Below are positions 1 to 8,871 of a DNA stretch of 64,000 nt, one piece after another; within the stretch, counting starts at the first letter, position 1, and the number at the start of each line of letters is the position of its first letter. The notes beneath the pieces were generated by a model that worked only from the letters and a program-made list of their open reading frames with translations, was not told the DNA's origin and did not search any database. Origin of the DNA: Rhodospirillaceae bacterium. GTDB lineage: Bacteria; Pseudomonadota; Alphaproteobacteria; DSM-16000; Inquilinaceae. Where the stretch lies: the NCBI GenBank assembly GCA_020638575.1, contig JACKIH010000003.1, forward strand, positions 3,273,001-3,337,000. Direction: 5' to 3'. A program made the translations under genes and the position numbers.

Positions 1-69
1 CAGGATACTGCCGTGGGTGGCCGGGTGGGGGAGCGGGCTGGGACCGGTTACGACGAAGGCGCAGGCGCC

Positions 70-864
70 CTAGCTGACGAACGCCTTTTCATACACGTAG
101 TCGCCGGGCCGCGCGTTGGAGCCTTCCTCCAGCCCGGCGGCTTCCGCGCGCTCGCAGCAGTCTTTCAGCATGTCCATGGAGCCGCAGATCATCACCCGGT
201 CGTGGGCCGGATCGAAGGGCGTCGTACCCAGCTCTTCGAACATCTGGCCGCTGTCGATCAGGTGGGTGATGCGGCCTTCGCGCGCGTAGGGCTCGCGGGT
301 GATGCTGGGGTAGTAGGTCAGCTTCTCCCGCGCCTCCTCGCCCACCAGCGGATCGTCCATCACCGCGGCGGTGAGGTCCTGGCCGTAGGCGAGATCGGCG
401 ACGTGCCGGCAGGTGTGGGTGAGGATCACGCGGTCGAAGCGCTCATACACCTCCGGTTCGCGCACCAGGCTGGCGAAGGGTGCGATGCCGGTGCCGGTGC
501 TGAGGAAATAGAGCGTCTTGCCGGGCTTCAGCGCATCCAGCACCAGGGTGCCGGTGGGCTTCTTGCCCAGCAGCACGCCGTCGTCCACGCCGATCGACTG
601 CAGGCGGGAGGTCAGCGGCCCGTCGGACACCTTGATGGAGTAGAAGTCGAGCCCCTCGTCCCACGACGGGCTGGCGATGGAATAGGCGCGCAGCAGCGGC
701 TTTCCCTCCACCATCAGCCCCAGCATGATGAATTCGCCGGAGCGGAAGCGGAAGGTGGCCGGCCGGGTAAGGCGGAACGCGAACAGCCGGTCGGTGTAGT
801 GGCGCACCGACACCACGGTTTCCTCGGTCACCGATTTCGGCAGCGCTGTCCCTTCGAACCCCAC
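70..864 (-). CDS. fpr: Ferredoxin--NADP+ reductase (FPR type)
   Basis: Cytoplasmic flavoenzyme that exchanges electrons between NADPH and ferredoxin or flavodoxin. An FAD-binding beta-barrel carries the RAYS motif (LLRAYSIASP), followed by an NADP-binding half with STGTGIAPFASL and a C-terminus ending YVYEKAFVS, the extended AFV-type tail of proteobacterial FPRs. The frame is open upstream to a TTG at 966, but that extension is arginine/proline-rich. I chose the GTG at 864 because GAGGGG lies six bases upstream and the resulting 264 residues match the usual ~257-residue size. A GTG at 831 is a second possibility. It is divergent from the sortase-target gene. Identity is firm; the start is not. 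Confidence 0.9.
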   Translation of the reverse strand: MGFEGTALPKSVTEETVVSVRHYTDRLFAFRLTRPATFRFRSGEFIMLGLMVEGKPLLRAYSIASPSWDEGLDFYSIKVSDGPLTSRLQSIGVDDGVLLGKKPTGTLVLDALKPGKTLYFLSTGTGIAPFASLVREPEVYERFDRVILTHTCRHVADLAYGQDLTAAVMDDPLVGEEAREKLTYYPSITREPYAREGRITHLIDSGQMFEELGTTPFDPAHDRVMICGSMDMLKDCCERAEAAGLEEGSNARPGDYVYEKAFVS

Positions 865-1135
865 GGCATACCCCTCGATCTGCCCATGACTCCCCGGCCG
901 CGGACGGCGCGGCTCCCGCACCCCGCAGTGCGGCGACACCATGGCGATACCCTTGGCGGATGCCAAGCTGCAATTGTGAGGTATGCGTGGGGCGGGTGTG
1001 TCGCCAGGGCAACACTGGCCCCCGCCCTATTTCCGCCACACATGAACACGGATCCGCCGTTGTTCCAGCGGTCCGGCGCCCCAGCGGCCCCGTACGGTTC
1101 ACCCCAAGCCGCGATGCGGAGAAGGAGGGGGAGTC

Positions 1136-3337
1136 ATGCGCGCAGTTGCCCGGACGGTCGGCGAGGCCGTCGTCATCTTGATGACGTTCCTGGTGGTCGT
1201 CGCCGGCGTCAGCGTCTTTGCGGCGCGCGCGGGCAATGCGGCCCCCGTGCCATACGAGGCGATGAGCGAGGGCGGCCTGTTCCTGCCGTCCGACCAGCCG
1301 GGCTACGTGCTGCCGGCAACCACGGTGGACAGCGACGTGGCCATCGACGTCAACGGCCTGATCGCCCGGACCCGCATCCGCCAGACCTTCGTGAACCCCA
1401 CGGACTCCTGGATGGAGGGGGTGTACGTCTTCCCGCTGCCGGAGAACGCGGCGGTCGACCGGCTGCGCATGATCATCGGCGACCGTGTGGTGGAAGGCCG
1501 CATCGAGGAGCGCCAGCGTGCCGAGGAGCTGTACGAGGAAGCCGCGGCCAACGGCCAGCAGGCGAGCCTGGTGAGCCAGGAGCGGCCCAACGTGTTCACC
1601 AACTCCGTCGCCAACATCCCGCCCGACGCCGGGATCACGGTGGAGATCGAATACCAGCAGGCGCTGACCTTCGAGAACGACCGCGTGAGCCTGCGCTTCC
1701 CCATGGTGGTGCTGCCCCGCTACACGCCGGGCGAGCCCCTGCCCGTCGAGCCCGCCGGCACCGGCTGGGCACCCGACACCGCCGAGGTGCCCGACGCCAG
1801 CCGGGTGACGCCGCCGGTGGCCGACCCCGCGGTCGGGCCGATCAACCCGGTGGCCCTGACGGTGACGCTCAACCCCGGCTTCGCCATCGGCGAGATCACC
1901 AGCGACTTCCACGACGTCCACATCGACCGGCCGGCGCCGGACCACGCCGTGGTCAGCCTGGCCGACGGCGAGGTGCCGGCGGACCGCGACTTCGAACTGG
2001 TGTGGACCGCTGCCCACAGCGAAACCCCGCAGGCCAGCGTGTTCAGCGAGCGCATCGACGACTTCGACTATCACCTGGTGATGGTGATGCCGCCGCAGAG
2101 CCTGCCGGAGGACTACGACACCCCGCCGCGCGAGGTGGTGTTCATCTTCGACAAGTCGGGCTCCATGGCCGGCGAATCCATCGAGCAGGCGCGCTCCGCC
2201 CTGATGTTCGCCCTGGCGCGGCTGCGCCCGCAGGACCGCTTCAACATCATCGCCTTCGACAACGAGGCCGAGGCGCTGTTCCCCACGGCCCAGGACGCGA
2301 ACGACCCGGCCCTGCGCGCCGGCCGCAACTTCGTCGCCTCGCTGGAGGCGGACGGCGGCACGGAGATGTTCCGTGCGCTGGAACTGGCGCTCGACGGACG
2401 GACCGGTCTCGACCGCATGCGCCAGATCGTCTTCATCACCGACGGGGCCGTGTCCAACGAAGAGGCGCTGTTCGGCATGATCCACGACCGGCTGGGCGAC
2501 AGCCGGCTGTTCACCGTGGGTATCGGCAGCGCGCCCAACAGCCACTTCATGCGCGAGGCGGCCGAGGCCGGGCGCGGCACCTTCACCCATGTCGGCTCCA
2601 CCGATCAGGTGCGCAGCCGCATGGCCGAGCTGTTCCAGCGCCTGGAGCACCCGGCCTTGACCGACATCGCCATCGACTGGCCGGATCCCAACCATACCGA
2701 CATGTTCCCCGAGCGGGTGGCCGACCTCTATCTCGGCGAGCCGGTGATGGTGTCCGCCCGCATGCCGTCCGCCGACGAGGGGGCCGAACCCCAGATGGTG
2801 CGCCTGTCCGGCCATCGCGGCGACGCCGCGTGGTCGACGGAAATTGCGCTGCCGGCGGACGGCCACGATGCCGGCGTGGCCACGGTGTGGGCCCGCGCCG
2901 ACATCCAGGAACTGGAGCGCCGGCGCTGGCGCAACGACGTCGACGCCGATCTGATCGCCGACCAGATCCTGGAGGTGGCGCTGCAGCACCAGCTCGTCAG
3001 CCAGTACACCAGCCTGGTGGCGATCGACGACCAGGTGGTGCGGCCGGACGGCGAACCGCTGGCCGGCGAGGCGGTGGCCACCAACATGCCCGACGGCGTC
3101 GACATGCAGATGGGGCCGACCCTGGCCGACGCCATGGACAACCTCGATCCCCGGGCGGAAAGCCTGCGCGCCATCCGCAACATGGCCCGCACCGGCATTC
3201 CCAGCCCGGTGGCGCTGCCGGTCGGCGGCACGTCGGCCCCGGTCAACCTGGCCGTCGGCCTGTCGCTGATGGCGCTGGCCTTCGCGCTGCTGGTGCTGGC
3301 GGCGCGGCAGGCCCGCATCCGGCTGTACCGGCGATGA
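1136..3337 (+). CDS. Marine proteobacterial sortase target protein (VIT + VWA domains)
   Basis: A 733-residue envelope protein. It has an N-terminal hydrophobic segment (about residues 15-35), a vault/inter-alpha-trypsin (VIT) domain (about 45-170), a VWA domain with intact MIDAS motif D339-x-S341-x-S343, and a C-terminal sorting region: an LPVGGT-like motif at 694-699, a hydrophobic segment, then arginines (RLYRR). The family is known as the usual single target of a dedicated proteobacterial sortase, and the sortase gene follows with an ATGA overlap. GGAGGGGG just upstream fixes the start. The sorting motif is not a canonical LPxTG, so the exact cleavage site is uncertain. VWA/VIT proteins generally act in adhesion or protein contacts; the ligand here is unknown. 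Confidence 0.88.
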   Translation: MRAVARTVGEAVVILMTFLVVVAGVSVFAARAGNAAPVPYEAMSEGGLFLPSDQPGYVLPATTVDSDVAIDVNGLIARTRIRQTFVNPTDSWMEGVYVFPLPENAAVDRLRMIIGDRVVEGRIEERQRAEELYEEAAANGQQASLVSQERPNVFTNSVANIPPDAGITVEIEYQQALTFENDRVSLRFPMVVLPRYTPGEPLPVEPAGTGWAPDTAEVPDASRVTPPVADPAVGPINPVALTVTLNPGFAIGEITSDFHDVHIDRPAPDHAVVSLADGEVPADRDFELVWTAAHSETPQASVFSERIDDFDYHLVMVMPPQSLPEDYDTPPREVVFIFDKSGSMAGESIEQARSALMFALARLRPQDRFNIIAFDNEAEALFPTAQDANDPALRAGRNFVASLEADGGTEMFRALELALDGRTGLDRMRQIVFITDGAVSNEEALFGMIHDRLGDSRLFTVGIGSAPNSHFMREAAEAGRGTFTHVGSTDQVRSRMAELFQRLEHPALTDIAIDWPDPNHTDMFPERVADLYLGEPVMVSARMPSADEGAEPQMVRLSGHRGDAAWSTEIALPADGHDAGVATVWARADIQELERRRWRNDVDADLIADQILEVALQHQLVSQYTSLVAIDDQVVRPDGEPLAGEAVATNMPDGVDMQMGPTLADAMDNLDPRAESLRAIRNMARTGIPSPVALPVGGTSAPVNLAVGLSLMALAFALLVLAARQARIRLYRR

Positions 3338-4095
3338 GCGGTCGGCTCGCCCGCCTGGTGCCGGCAGCCCTGCGCACCCCGCGCGGGCTGGCCGGTGCGG
3401 CCTTCGGCGCGGTCGGCCTGTTGCTGGTGGGCGATGCCGCGGCCATCCACGTCAAGGCCTGGCTCGGCCAGGTGCTGCTCGATCGGGCGTGGAGCCGCAC
3501 GCTGGCCGGCGACGACGAAGTGGCACCCTGGCCGTGGGCCGATACCTGGCCGGTCGCGCGCCTGCGCAGCGAAGCCCATGGCGTCGATCTGACCGTGCTG
3601 TCGGGCGCCACCGGGGCGACGCTGGCCTGGGGGCCCGGCTGGCTGCAGGGCACGGCGGAACCGGGCTGGCCCGGCCTGGCGGTGATCGGCGGCCACCGCG
3701 ATACCCATTTCCGCTTTCTTGAGGACGTGCTGCCGGGCGAGCGGTTCACGCTCATCCGGACGGATGGGGCCGAGCGCACCTACCAGGTGACGGCGACGCG
3801 GGTGGTGGAGCGCCCCTCGGCCCTGCTGGCCAGCGAGCCCGGACTGTCGAGCCTGACGCTCGTCACCTGCTGGCCGTTCGACGCGCTGGTGCCCGGCGGG
3901 CCGCAACGCTACCTGGTGCACCTGGTGGAGGTGGCCGCGCCGGCTGTCAACCTGCCGGCCGTCAACCCGCCGGCTGTCAACCCGCCGGCTGTCAACCCGC
4001 CGGCCGATCAGGTGGCCGATCAGGTGGCCGTTCAGCCGGACGATCAGGCAGAGGAGGCAGCGGTGGCATCGGCGGGCGGCGGCGCCAGCGGGTAA
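3334..4095 (+). CDS. Class GN (proteobacterial) sortase with repetitive C-terminal tail
   Basis: Membrane-anchored transpeptidase of 253 residues that should process the VWA protein encoded just upstream. An N-terminal hydrophobic anchor (about residues 18-38) precedes the sortase beta-barrel. The catalytic triad is visible as H121 (GGHRDTHF), C179 (LVTCWPF) and R192 (GPQRYLVH). The ATG overlaps the upstream stop (ATGA), implying translational coupling. After about residue 203 there is a non-enzymatic tail of PAVNP repeats and DQVADQVA units encoded by 15-bp tandem repeats. The tail runs 52 bp into the convergent 2',3'-cyclic phosphodiesterase gene. Most sortases of this type end shortly after the Arg strand, so the tail looks like an add-on. 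Confidence 0.87.
   Translation: MSGRLARLVPAALRTPRGLAGAAFGAVGLLLVGDAAAIHVKAWLGQVLLDRAWSRTLAGDDEVAPWPWADTWPVARLRSEAHGVDLTVLSGATGATLAWGPGWLQGTAEPGWPGLAVIGGHRDTHFRFLEDVLPGERFTLIRTDGAERTYQVTATRVVERPSALLASEPGLSSLTLVTCWPFDALVPGGPQRYLVHLVEVAAPAVNLPAVNPPAVNPPAVNPPADQVADQVAVQPDDQAEEAAVASAGGGASG
3940..3999. repeat. 15-bp tandem repeat in sortase gene tail
   Basis: Four head-to-tail copies of a unit like CCGGCTGTCAACCCG, encoding repeated P-A-V-N-P residues. A related but diverged CCGGCCGATCAGGTG unit follows directly. The repeat stays in frame with the sortase gene, so slippage would change only tail length. Confidence 0.9.
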
Positions 4096-4616
4096 TCCAT
4101 CAGTGGCTCGTACGCCGCGCCGAGATGGCTGAGGTGGCTGCGGAACAGGGTGAACCCGTCCACCGACATGGTCGGCACGCGGAACAGGTTGTGGTGGCGC
4201 TCCCAATCGGCGATGCGCAGGGCCGGCGCCCCGCGCAAGCGGGCCAGCGTGATGTGCGGCGTGAAGCGGTGGTCGTCCGGTCCCAGCCCGGCCGCTACGG
4301 CGGCCCGGTCCACCTTGTCCTTCAGGAAGGCCAGCGGAGCGGAGTTCTCCACCCCAGCCCAGATGCTGGATGGCCGCGTCCGCGTACCGAAATGCCCGAC
4401 GCCGCCGATCTCCAGCCCGAAGCTGGGTGCCGATACCCGCGCCAGTGCTGCGTCCAGGTCGGCCGCCTGGGGCTCGTCCACCTCGCCGATGAAGCGCAGT
4501 GTCACGTGATAGTTGGCCGGGTCCAGCCAGCGGGCACCAGGAACTCCCCCGCCGAGCCGATACAGCGCATCGCGCACGGACTCGGGCAACGCCAAACCGA
4601 CGAACACCCGCAGCAT
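4044..4616 (-). CDS. thpR: RNA 2',3'-cyclic phosphodiesterase (LigT/ThpR family)
   Basis: A 190-residue member of the 2H phosphoesterase superfamily, which opens 2',3'-cyclic phosphate RNA ends and was first described as a 2'-5' RNA ligase. Both catalytic HxTx motifs are present: H37-V-T-L after the WLDPANYHVTLRFIGE stretch, and H121-I-T-L in FTPHITLAR. Length and N-terminus (MLRVFVGLALP) are typical. The gene converges on the sortase gene and their 3' ends overlap by 52 bp, so the last residues (PPADATAASSA) are encoded opposite the sortase repeat tail. The substrate in the cell is not shown by the sequence. Confidence 0.92.
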   Translation of the reverse strand: MLRVFVGLALPESVRDALYRLGGGVPGARWLDPANYHVTLRFIGEVDEPQAADLDAALARVSAPSFGLEIGGVGHFGTRTRPSSIWAGVENSAPLAFLKDKVDRAAVAAGLGPDDHRFTPHITLARLRGAPALRIADWERHHNLFRVPTMSVDGFTLFRSHLSHLGAAYEPLMDYPLAPPPADATAASSA

Positions 4617-4647
4617 TGCCTTCTCGCCCCACTCACCGGCGGTTCAT

Positions 4648-5688
4648 TTATGGACAGGGGTCCGGGATCGCCGTGTGCACCGCTTCGATATCGGCCAACG
4701 CGGCATCCGACAAGGTGACATCGATACTGGCGATGTCGGCGCGGAGCTGATCGGGTGTCGTCGCCCCGATGATGGTGGACGTCACGAACGGCCGGGAATG
4801 CACGAAAGCCAGCGCCAGAGTGCCCGGGGTGAGGCCGTGGCGGCGGGCCACCGCCACGTAGCGGCCGGTCGCCTGCTCCGCCGACGGGCCGAAGTAGCGC
4901 GTCATCTGCGGCGATCGGGTGAAGCGCGCCCCGGCCGGCCTGGCGCTGCCGAGATACTTGCCCGACAGCACGCCGCCGGCCATGGGCGCGTAGGGCAGCA
5001 GCCCGCAGTCCTCGCGGAGGGCGATTTCCGCCAGGCCCACCTCGAACTGCCGGTTGAGCAGGCTGTAGGGGTTCTGGATCGACACCGCCCGCGGCAGGCC
5101 GCGCTGTTCGGCCAGGGCCAGGTAGCGCATCACCCCCCAGGGGGTCTCGTTGGAGACGCCGAAATGGCGGATCTTGCCGGCCTTCACCAGGTCACCCAGC
5201 ACGTCCAGCGTGTGGTCGAGCGGCGTCATGTCCTCGTCGGGATCGGGCACGAAGCCGCGCTGGCCGAACATGTTGACGGCGCGGTCCGGCCAATGGGTCT
5301 GGTAGAGGTCGATATGGTCGGTCTTCAGCCGGCGCAGACTGGCCTCCACCGCCGCTTCGATGTGGCGGCGGTTGAGCTTCAGATTGCCACCGCGGACATA
5401 GGGAAAGCGGCTGCCGCCGCCCAGCACCTTGGAGGCCAGGATCACCTTGTCGCGGGTGCCGCGGGCGGCAAACCAGTCGCCGATGATCTCCTCGGTGCGC
5501 CCGTAGGTGTCTTCGCGCGGCGGCGCGGAATACATTTCCGCGGTGTCGAAGAAGGTCACGCCGGCCTCCAGCGCCAGGTCCATCAGCGCGAAGCCCTCCT
5601 CCGCGGTGTTCTGGTCGCCGTAGGTCATGGTGCCGAGGCAGATGGCGCTGACCTTGAGATCGGTCCGGCCGAGACGGCGGTAGCGCAT
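4648..5688 (-). CDS. Aldo/keto reductase
   Basis: A 346-residue NADPH-dependent oxidoreductase of the aldo/keto reductase superfamily, close in style to Tas/YajO-type enzymes. The TIM-barrel tetrad can be read directly: D48 (FFDTAEMY), Y53, K87 (ILASKVLG) and H132 (YQTHWPD). The C-terminal cofactor region (VTSTIIGATTPDQLRADI) is also intact. It starts at ATG 5688 with MRYRRLGRTDLKVS, a standard family start. It is transcribed alone, between the phosphodiesterase gene and the HD-GYP operon on the same strand. Substrate cannot be predicted. Confidence 0.92.
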   Translation of the reverse strand: MRYRRLGRTDLKVSAICLGTMTYGDQNTAEEGFALMDLALEAGVTFFDTAEMYSAPPREDTYGRTEEIIGDWFAARGTRDKVILASKVLGGGSRFPYVRGGNLKLNRRHIEAAVEASLRRLKTDHIDLYQTHWPDRAVNMFGQRGFVPDPDEDMTPLDHTLDVLGDLVKAGKIRHFGVSNETPWGVMRYLALAEQRGLPRAVSIQNPYSLLNRQFEVGLAEIALREDCGLLPYAPMAGGVLSGKYLGSARPAGARFTRSPQMTRYFGPSAEQATGRYVAVARRHGLTPGTLALAFVHSRPFVTSTIIGATTPDQLRADIASIDVTLSDAALADIEAVHTAIPDPCP

Positions 5689-5807
5689 GGGGCGGTCCTC
5701 GAACTGCGGGGAAAGACGGGCGCGCAGAGGAGCGGCGCGGGCGGGCGGCGCCGACGGGCGTACCTCTACCCAAGGCGAAGAGCCTTGGCCAGGGCGGTGC
5801 CGCGGCC

Positions 5808-7388
5808 CTACACGTCGGAATTGGCGTGGCGGATGGCGTCGATCGCTTCGAAGTGCTCGAAGAACAGGTCGATCAGGTCGGGATCGAAGTGGCGGCCGCG
5901 CTCTTCCTTCAGCAGATCCATGATGCGCGGCAGCTCCCAGGCGGGCTTGTAGACGCGCGCGCTGCCGAGCGCGTCGAACACGTCGGCGAGTGCCGTGATG
6001 CGGCCGTAGAGGTGGATCTCGTCACCCTTGAGCCCGCGGGGGTAGCCGCTGCCGTCCCACTTCTCGTGGTGCTGGTGGGCCACGATGGCGCCCGCCTTCA
6101 GCGCCCGGCTGTCGGCCGATTTCAACATCTCGTAGCCGATCTGCGCGTGGGTGTTCATGATCGCCCGCTCTTCCGGCGTGAAGCGCCCCGGCTTCAGCAG
6201 CACGGCGTCGGGGATGCCGACCTTGCCGATGTCGTGCAGCGGCGAGGCCAGGCGCAGGATCTCCGCCTCTTCCGCCGTCTTGCCGGCGGCCAGCGCCAGA
6301 ATATAGGAGTATTCGGCGACGCGGCGGACGTGGTTGCCGGTCTCCTTCGATCGGGTCTCCACCACTTCGCCGAGCTGGTAGATGATTTCCCGCTGGGTAC
6401 GCTCGATCTCTTCGCGCAGCATCAGGTTGTCGAAGGCGATGCCGACATTGCAGCAGTAGAGTTCCAGGAGGTGCTGATCGGACTTCGCCAACTCGCCCTT
6501 GGTGCCCTCCACCAGCAGCACGTTGCTGCGGCCTTCGCCGCTGTCCACGAAGCCGACATAGTGGTCCGGCGTGGCGATGCTGTGCCGCGTCTCCAGGGCC
6601 TGGCGGATCCATTCGCGCTGTTCGGCGCCGACGGCCTGTTCCAGTGAGCGCCCCTGGATGTTGGCGTAGCTGCCGATGCCGGCGACGATTTCCGGCTGGG
6701 TGGTGCGGGAAAAGGCGGCGAGCCCGCTATGGGCATAGACCGCATCCTGGTCCGGCACGATGAGCGCGCTGAGCTGCTGCAGCACGCCTTCGGCAAAGGC
6801 GTGGATGGACTGGGTGCGGAAGATGGTGGATGAGGCATCGATGATCTTCAGCAGCCCGCGGCGATTGGCTTCGATCACCTTGCGGTTGGTCTCGATGGTC
6901 TGGATGTCGCTGAAGTTCCGCAGGCTGCCGATCAGCACCGTGAACAGGCGCTCGTGGGTGAGCTGGGACTTCGCCTGGTAGTCGTTGATGTCGTAGTCCT
7001 CGATCACCTCGCGTTCCGGCGCCAGGCCCGGCTGGCCGGTGCGCAGCACGATGCGGACCTGATGGTTGCCGAGCTGCTGGCGCACCCATTGGGCCATTTC
7101 CAGCCCGGCATGGTCGGTTTCCATCACCACGTCGAGCAGGACGAGCGCGATTTCCGGGTCCTCGGCCAGCATCTTGCGGCCTTCTTCGGCGGAATAGGCG
7201 TTGAGGAACTTGATCGGGCGGTCCCGGAAGGTCACGCCGGCGAGTGCCAGGCGGGTCACCGTGTGGACGTCGGGCTCATCGTCGACAACCAGCACTTTCC
7301 AGTCCAGGCCCGTATCCTGGCCCTCGACGGCCGGAACCTCGATGTCGTCATCAAGGAAATCGTCTTCGAAAACGTCGTCACTATTCAT
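5808..7388 (-). CDS. Response regulator with HD-GYP domain (probable cyclic-di-GMP phosphodiesterase)
   Basis: A 526-residue output protein. After an acidic N-terminus comes a receiver domain (VLVVDDEPDVH; phospho-acceptor D86 in VLLDVVMET). A GAF-like/DUF3369-type middle region (about 165-325) follows, then an HD-GYP domain with ETGNHVRR, H385-D386 in LHDIGK, HQHHEKWDGSGYP (GYP 448-450) and the DVFDAL helix. HD-GYP domains typically hydrolyse cyclic di-GMP to GMP. Its ATG overlaps the end of the upstream kinase gene by 8 bp, so the kinase is the obvious partner. It is the last gene of a three-gene operon. The metal ligands look complete, so activity is likely. Confidence 0.9.
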   Translation of the reverse strand: MNSDDVFEDDFLDDDIEVPAVEGQDTGLDWKVLVVDDEPDVHTVTRLALAGVTFRDRPIKFLNAYSAEEGRKMLAEDPEIALVLLDVVMETDHAGLEMAQWVRQQLGNHQVRIVLRTGQPGLAPEREVIEDYDINDYQAKSQLTHERLFTVLIGSLRNFSDIQTIETNRKVIEANRRGLLKIIDASSTIFRTQSIHAFAEGVLQQLSALIVPDQDAVYAHSGLAAFSRTTQPEIVAGIGSYANIQGRSLEQAVGAEQREWIRQALETRHSIATPDHYVGFVDSGEGRSNVLLVEGTKGELAKSDQHLLELYCCNVGIAFDNLMLREEIERTQREIIYQLGEVVETRSKETGNHVRRVAEYSYILALAAGKTAEEAEILRLASPLHDIGKVGIPDAVLLKPGRFTPEERAIMNTHAQIGYEMLKSADSRALKAGAIVAHQHHEKWDGSGYPRGLKGDEIHLYGRITALADVFDALGSARVYKPAWELPRIMDLLKEERGRHFDPDLIDLFFEHFEAIDAIRHANSDV

Positions 7389-8865
7389 CGTTTTCGCGTC
7401 CCTGTCCGCCTGCCGGAGACGGAGCGTCGATCGGTACCTCGATGATGAACGTCGCTCCTCCGCCGGGCGTCGGCTCGAAGCGGATGTGCCCGCCCAACCG
7501 CCCGACCACGAGATTGTGCACGATATGCAGGCCCAACCCGCTGCCACCCTGGCCCCTGCGGGTTGTAAAGAAGGGCTCAAATAGCCGCGGCACATTGGCC
7601 TCCGGCACGCCCTTCCCATCATCGGCGAAATTCAGCCTGAACCATCCCACCTTGTGTTTACTGACGTCAATTCGGATCTTTCCTGAGGTTCCCTCATCAT
7701 AGGCGTGCCTTAGGGCGTTGGTGATGAGGTTGGTAATCACCTGGCTGAAGGCACCGGGATAATTGTCCACCTCCAGGTCGGGCGGACAGTCGATGGTCAC
7801 GTCCACCGAGGTACGCTTCAGCGTGGGAGCCAGGCTGTAGACGATTTCGCCGAGATAGGGAGCGAGCTGGAAGGTGCGGCGCTCGTCGCTCACCTGGTCG
7901 ACGGACACCTGCTTGAAGCTCTGGATCAATTGGGCGGCGCGGTGGCAGTTGCGCTCCATCAGCTCGGTGGAATCGACCGCCATGGCGATGTAGCCCATGA
8001 CCTCCGACTTGCGGAGCTGTCCGCCCTCCGCCTTGGTGCGCAGCGCTTTGCTTTCCGCACTGAGCGAGCTGGCCGCGGTCAGGGTGACGCCGATGGGTGT
8101 GTTGACCTCGTGGGCGACACCGGCCACCAGCCCGCCAAGGGCCGCCAGCTTTTCGGATTCCACAAGCTGGGCCTGGGTGGCGCGCAGTTCCTGGAGGGTG
8201 ACCTCCAGGCGGGCCTTCTGCTCGGCCACCTGGGCGCGGGCGCGTTCGCGGGCCCGGCTGGCATTCACCTGCACCACCAGCAGGACGCCGGTTCCCGCCA
8301 CCGAGCCGGCCATCACCGCCAGCACCCAGCGCAAATCGTTGCGCAGGCTGCCCAGCGCAATCGATTGCGCCTCCAGCGATTCCACCGCCGCGGTGTTTTC
8401 CAGCAGGTAGGCATCGGTGAGCGTGCTGCTGATGTCGCTGAGCCGGCTCCACACCGCCATCAGCCGGGCGGCTTGGGCGCTCTCCGCATCGTTGATGGCA
8501 AGCTCGGCGTTCTGGAGCTGGATCAGCAGCTCCTGGGCCGCTGCCTGGCGCCGCCCGAACTGTTCGGAATGGTCCGGCATGCGGCCGAGATAGACATCGG
8601 TGAGCGCGATGGTGCGGTCGAGGTTGATACGGGTGTCGAGCGAGCGCTCCATGGAAGGCTCCACCCGCATGGCATCCACCGAGGTGGTCAGGAAGTCGAC
8701 GCTCTGGATCACGCCGGCCAGCATGCGGTGGTCTTCCAGGGGCGTGATCTCCAACTCGCCCTCGATCTCCCGCATGGTCGACAGGATGTCCGAGCCGGTG
8801 AGGCCCCCCCCTGCCAGCAGGCAGAGGAAGATCAGCAATCCGGCATAGGTCCAGCGGTCGCGCAT
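7381..8865 (-). CDS. Sensor histidine kinase
   Basis: A 494-residue inner-membrane kinase. TM1 is about residues 8-24 and TM2 about 180-200; between them lies a ~155-residue, mostly helical periplasmic region. A short coiled coil leads to the H-box (VAGVAHEVNTPIG, H252), then the ATPase domain with the N-box (VITNLITNALRHA), G1 (DDGKGVPE) and G2 (GQGGSGLGLHIVHN). HEVNTP-type kinases commonly pair with DUF3369/HD-GYP regulators. It lies 6 bp after the periplasmic binding-protein gene and overlaps the regulator gene. The inference is that the binding protein feeds the sensor region. Confidence 0.92.
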   Translation of the reverse strand: MRDRWTYAGLLIFLCLLAGGGLTGSDILSTMREIEGELEITPLEDHRMLAGVIQSVDFLTTSVDAMRVEPSMERSLDTRINLDRTIALTDVYLGRMPDHSEQFGRRQAAAQELLIQLQNAELAINDAESAQAARLMAVWSRLSDISSTLTDAYLLENTAAVESLEAQSIALGSLRNDLRWVLAVMAGSVAGTGVLLVVQVNASRARERARAQVAEQKARLEVTLQELRATQAQLVESEKLAALGGLVAGVAHEVNTPIGVTLTAASSLSAESKALRTKAEGGQLRKSEVMGYIAMAVDSTELMERNCHRAAQLIQSFKQVSVDQVSDERRTFQLAPYLGEIVYSLAPTLKRTSVDVTIDCPPDLEVDNYPGAFSQVITNLITNALRHAYDEGTSGKIRIDVSKHKVGWFRLNFADDGKGVPEANVPRLFEPFFTTRRGQGGSGLGLHIVHNLVVGRLGGHIRFEPTPGGGATFIIEVPIDAPSPAGGQGRENDE

Positions 8866-8871
8866 GTCATG

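Noticed and set aside
3940..3999. CRISPR-like short repeats
   Set aside because: Units are directly adjacent with no spacers, in frame inside a gene. No other evenly spaced repeat set exists in the window.
13..4095. A single 1360-residue frame across the first 4 kb
   Set aside because: Only its last 253 residues (from 3334) look like a protein. The rest runs antisense to fpr and in another frame of the VWA gene, with Arg/Gly/Pro composition typical of GC-rich shadow frames.
5770..5788. CCAAGGC/GCCTTGG hairpin after the HD-GYP gene as a terminator
   Set aside because: Short stem with no T run on the minus strand; possible but too weak to list.
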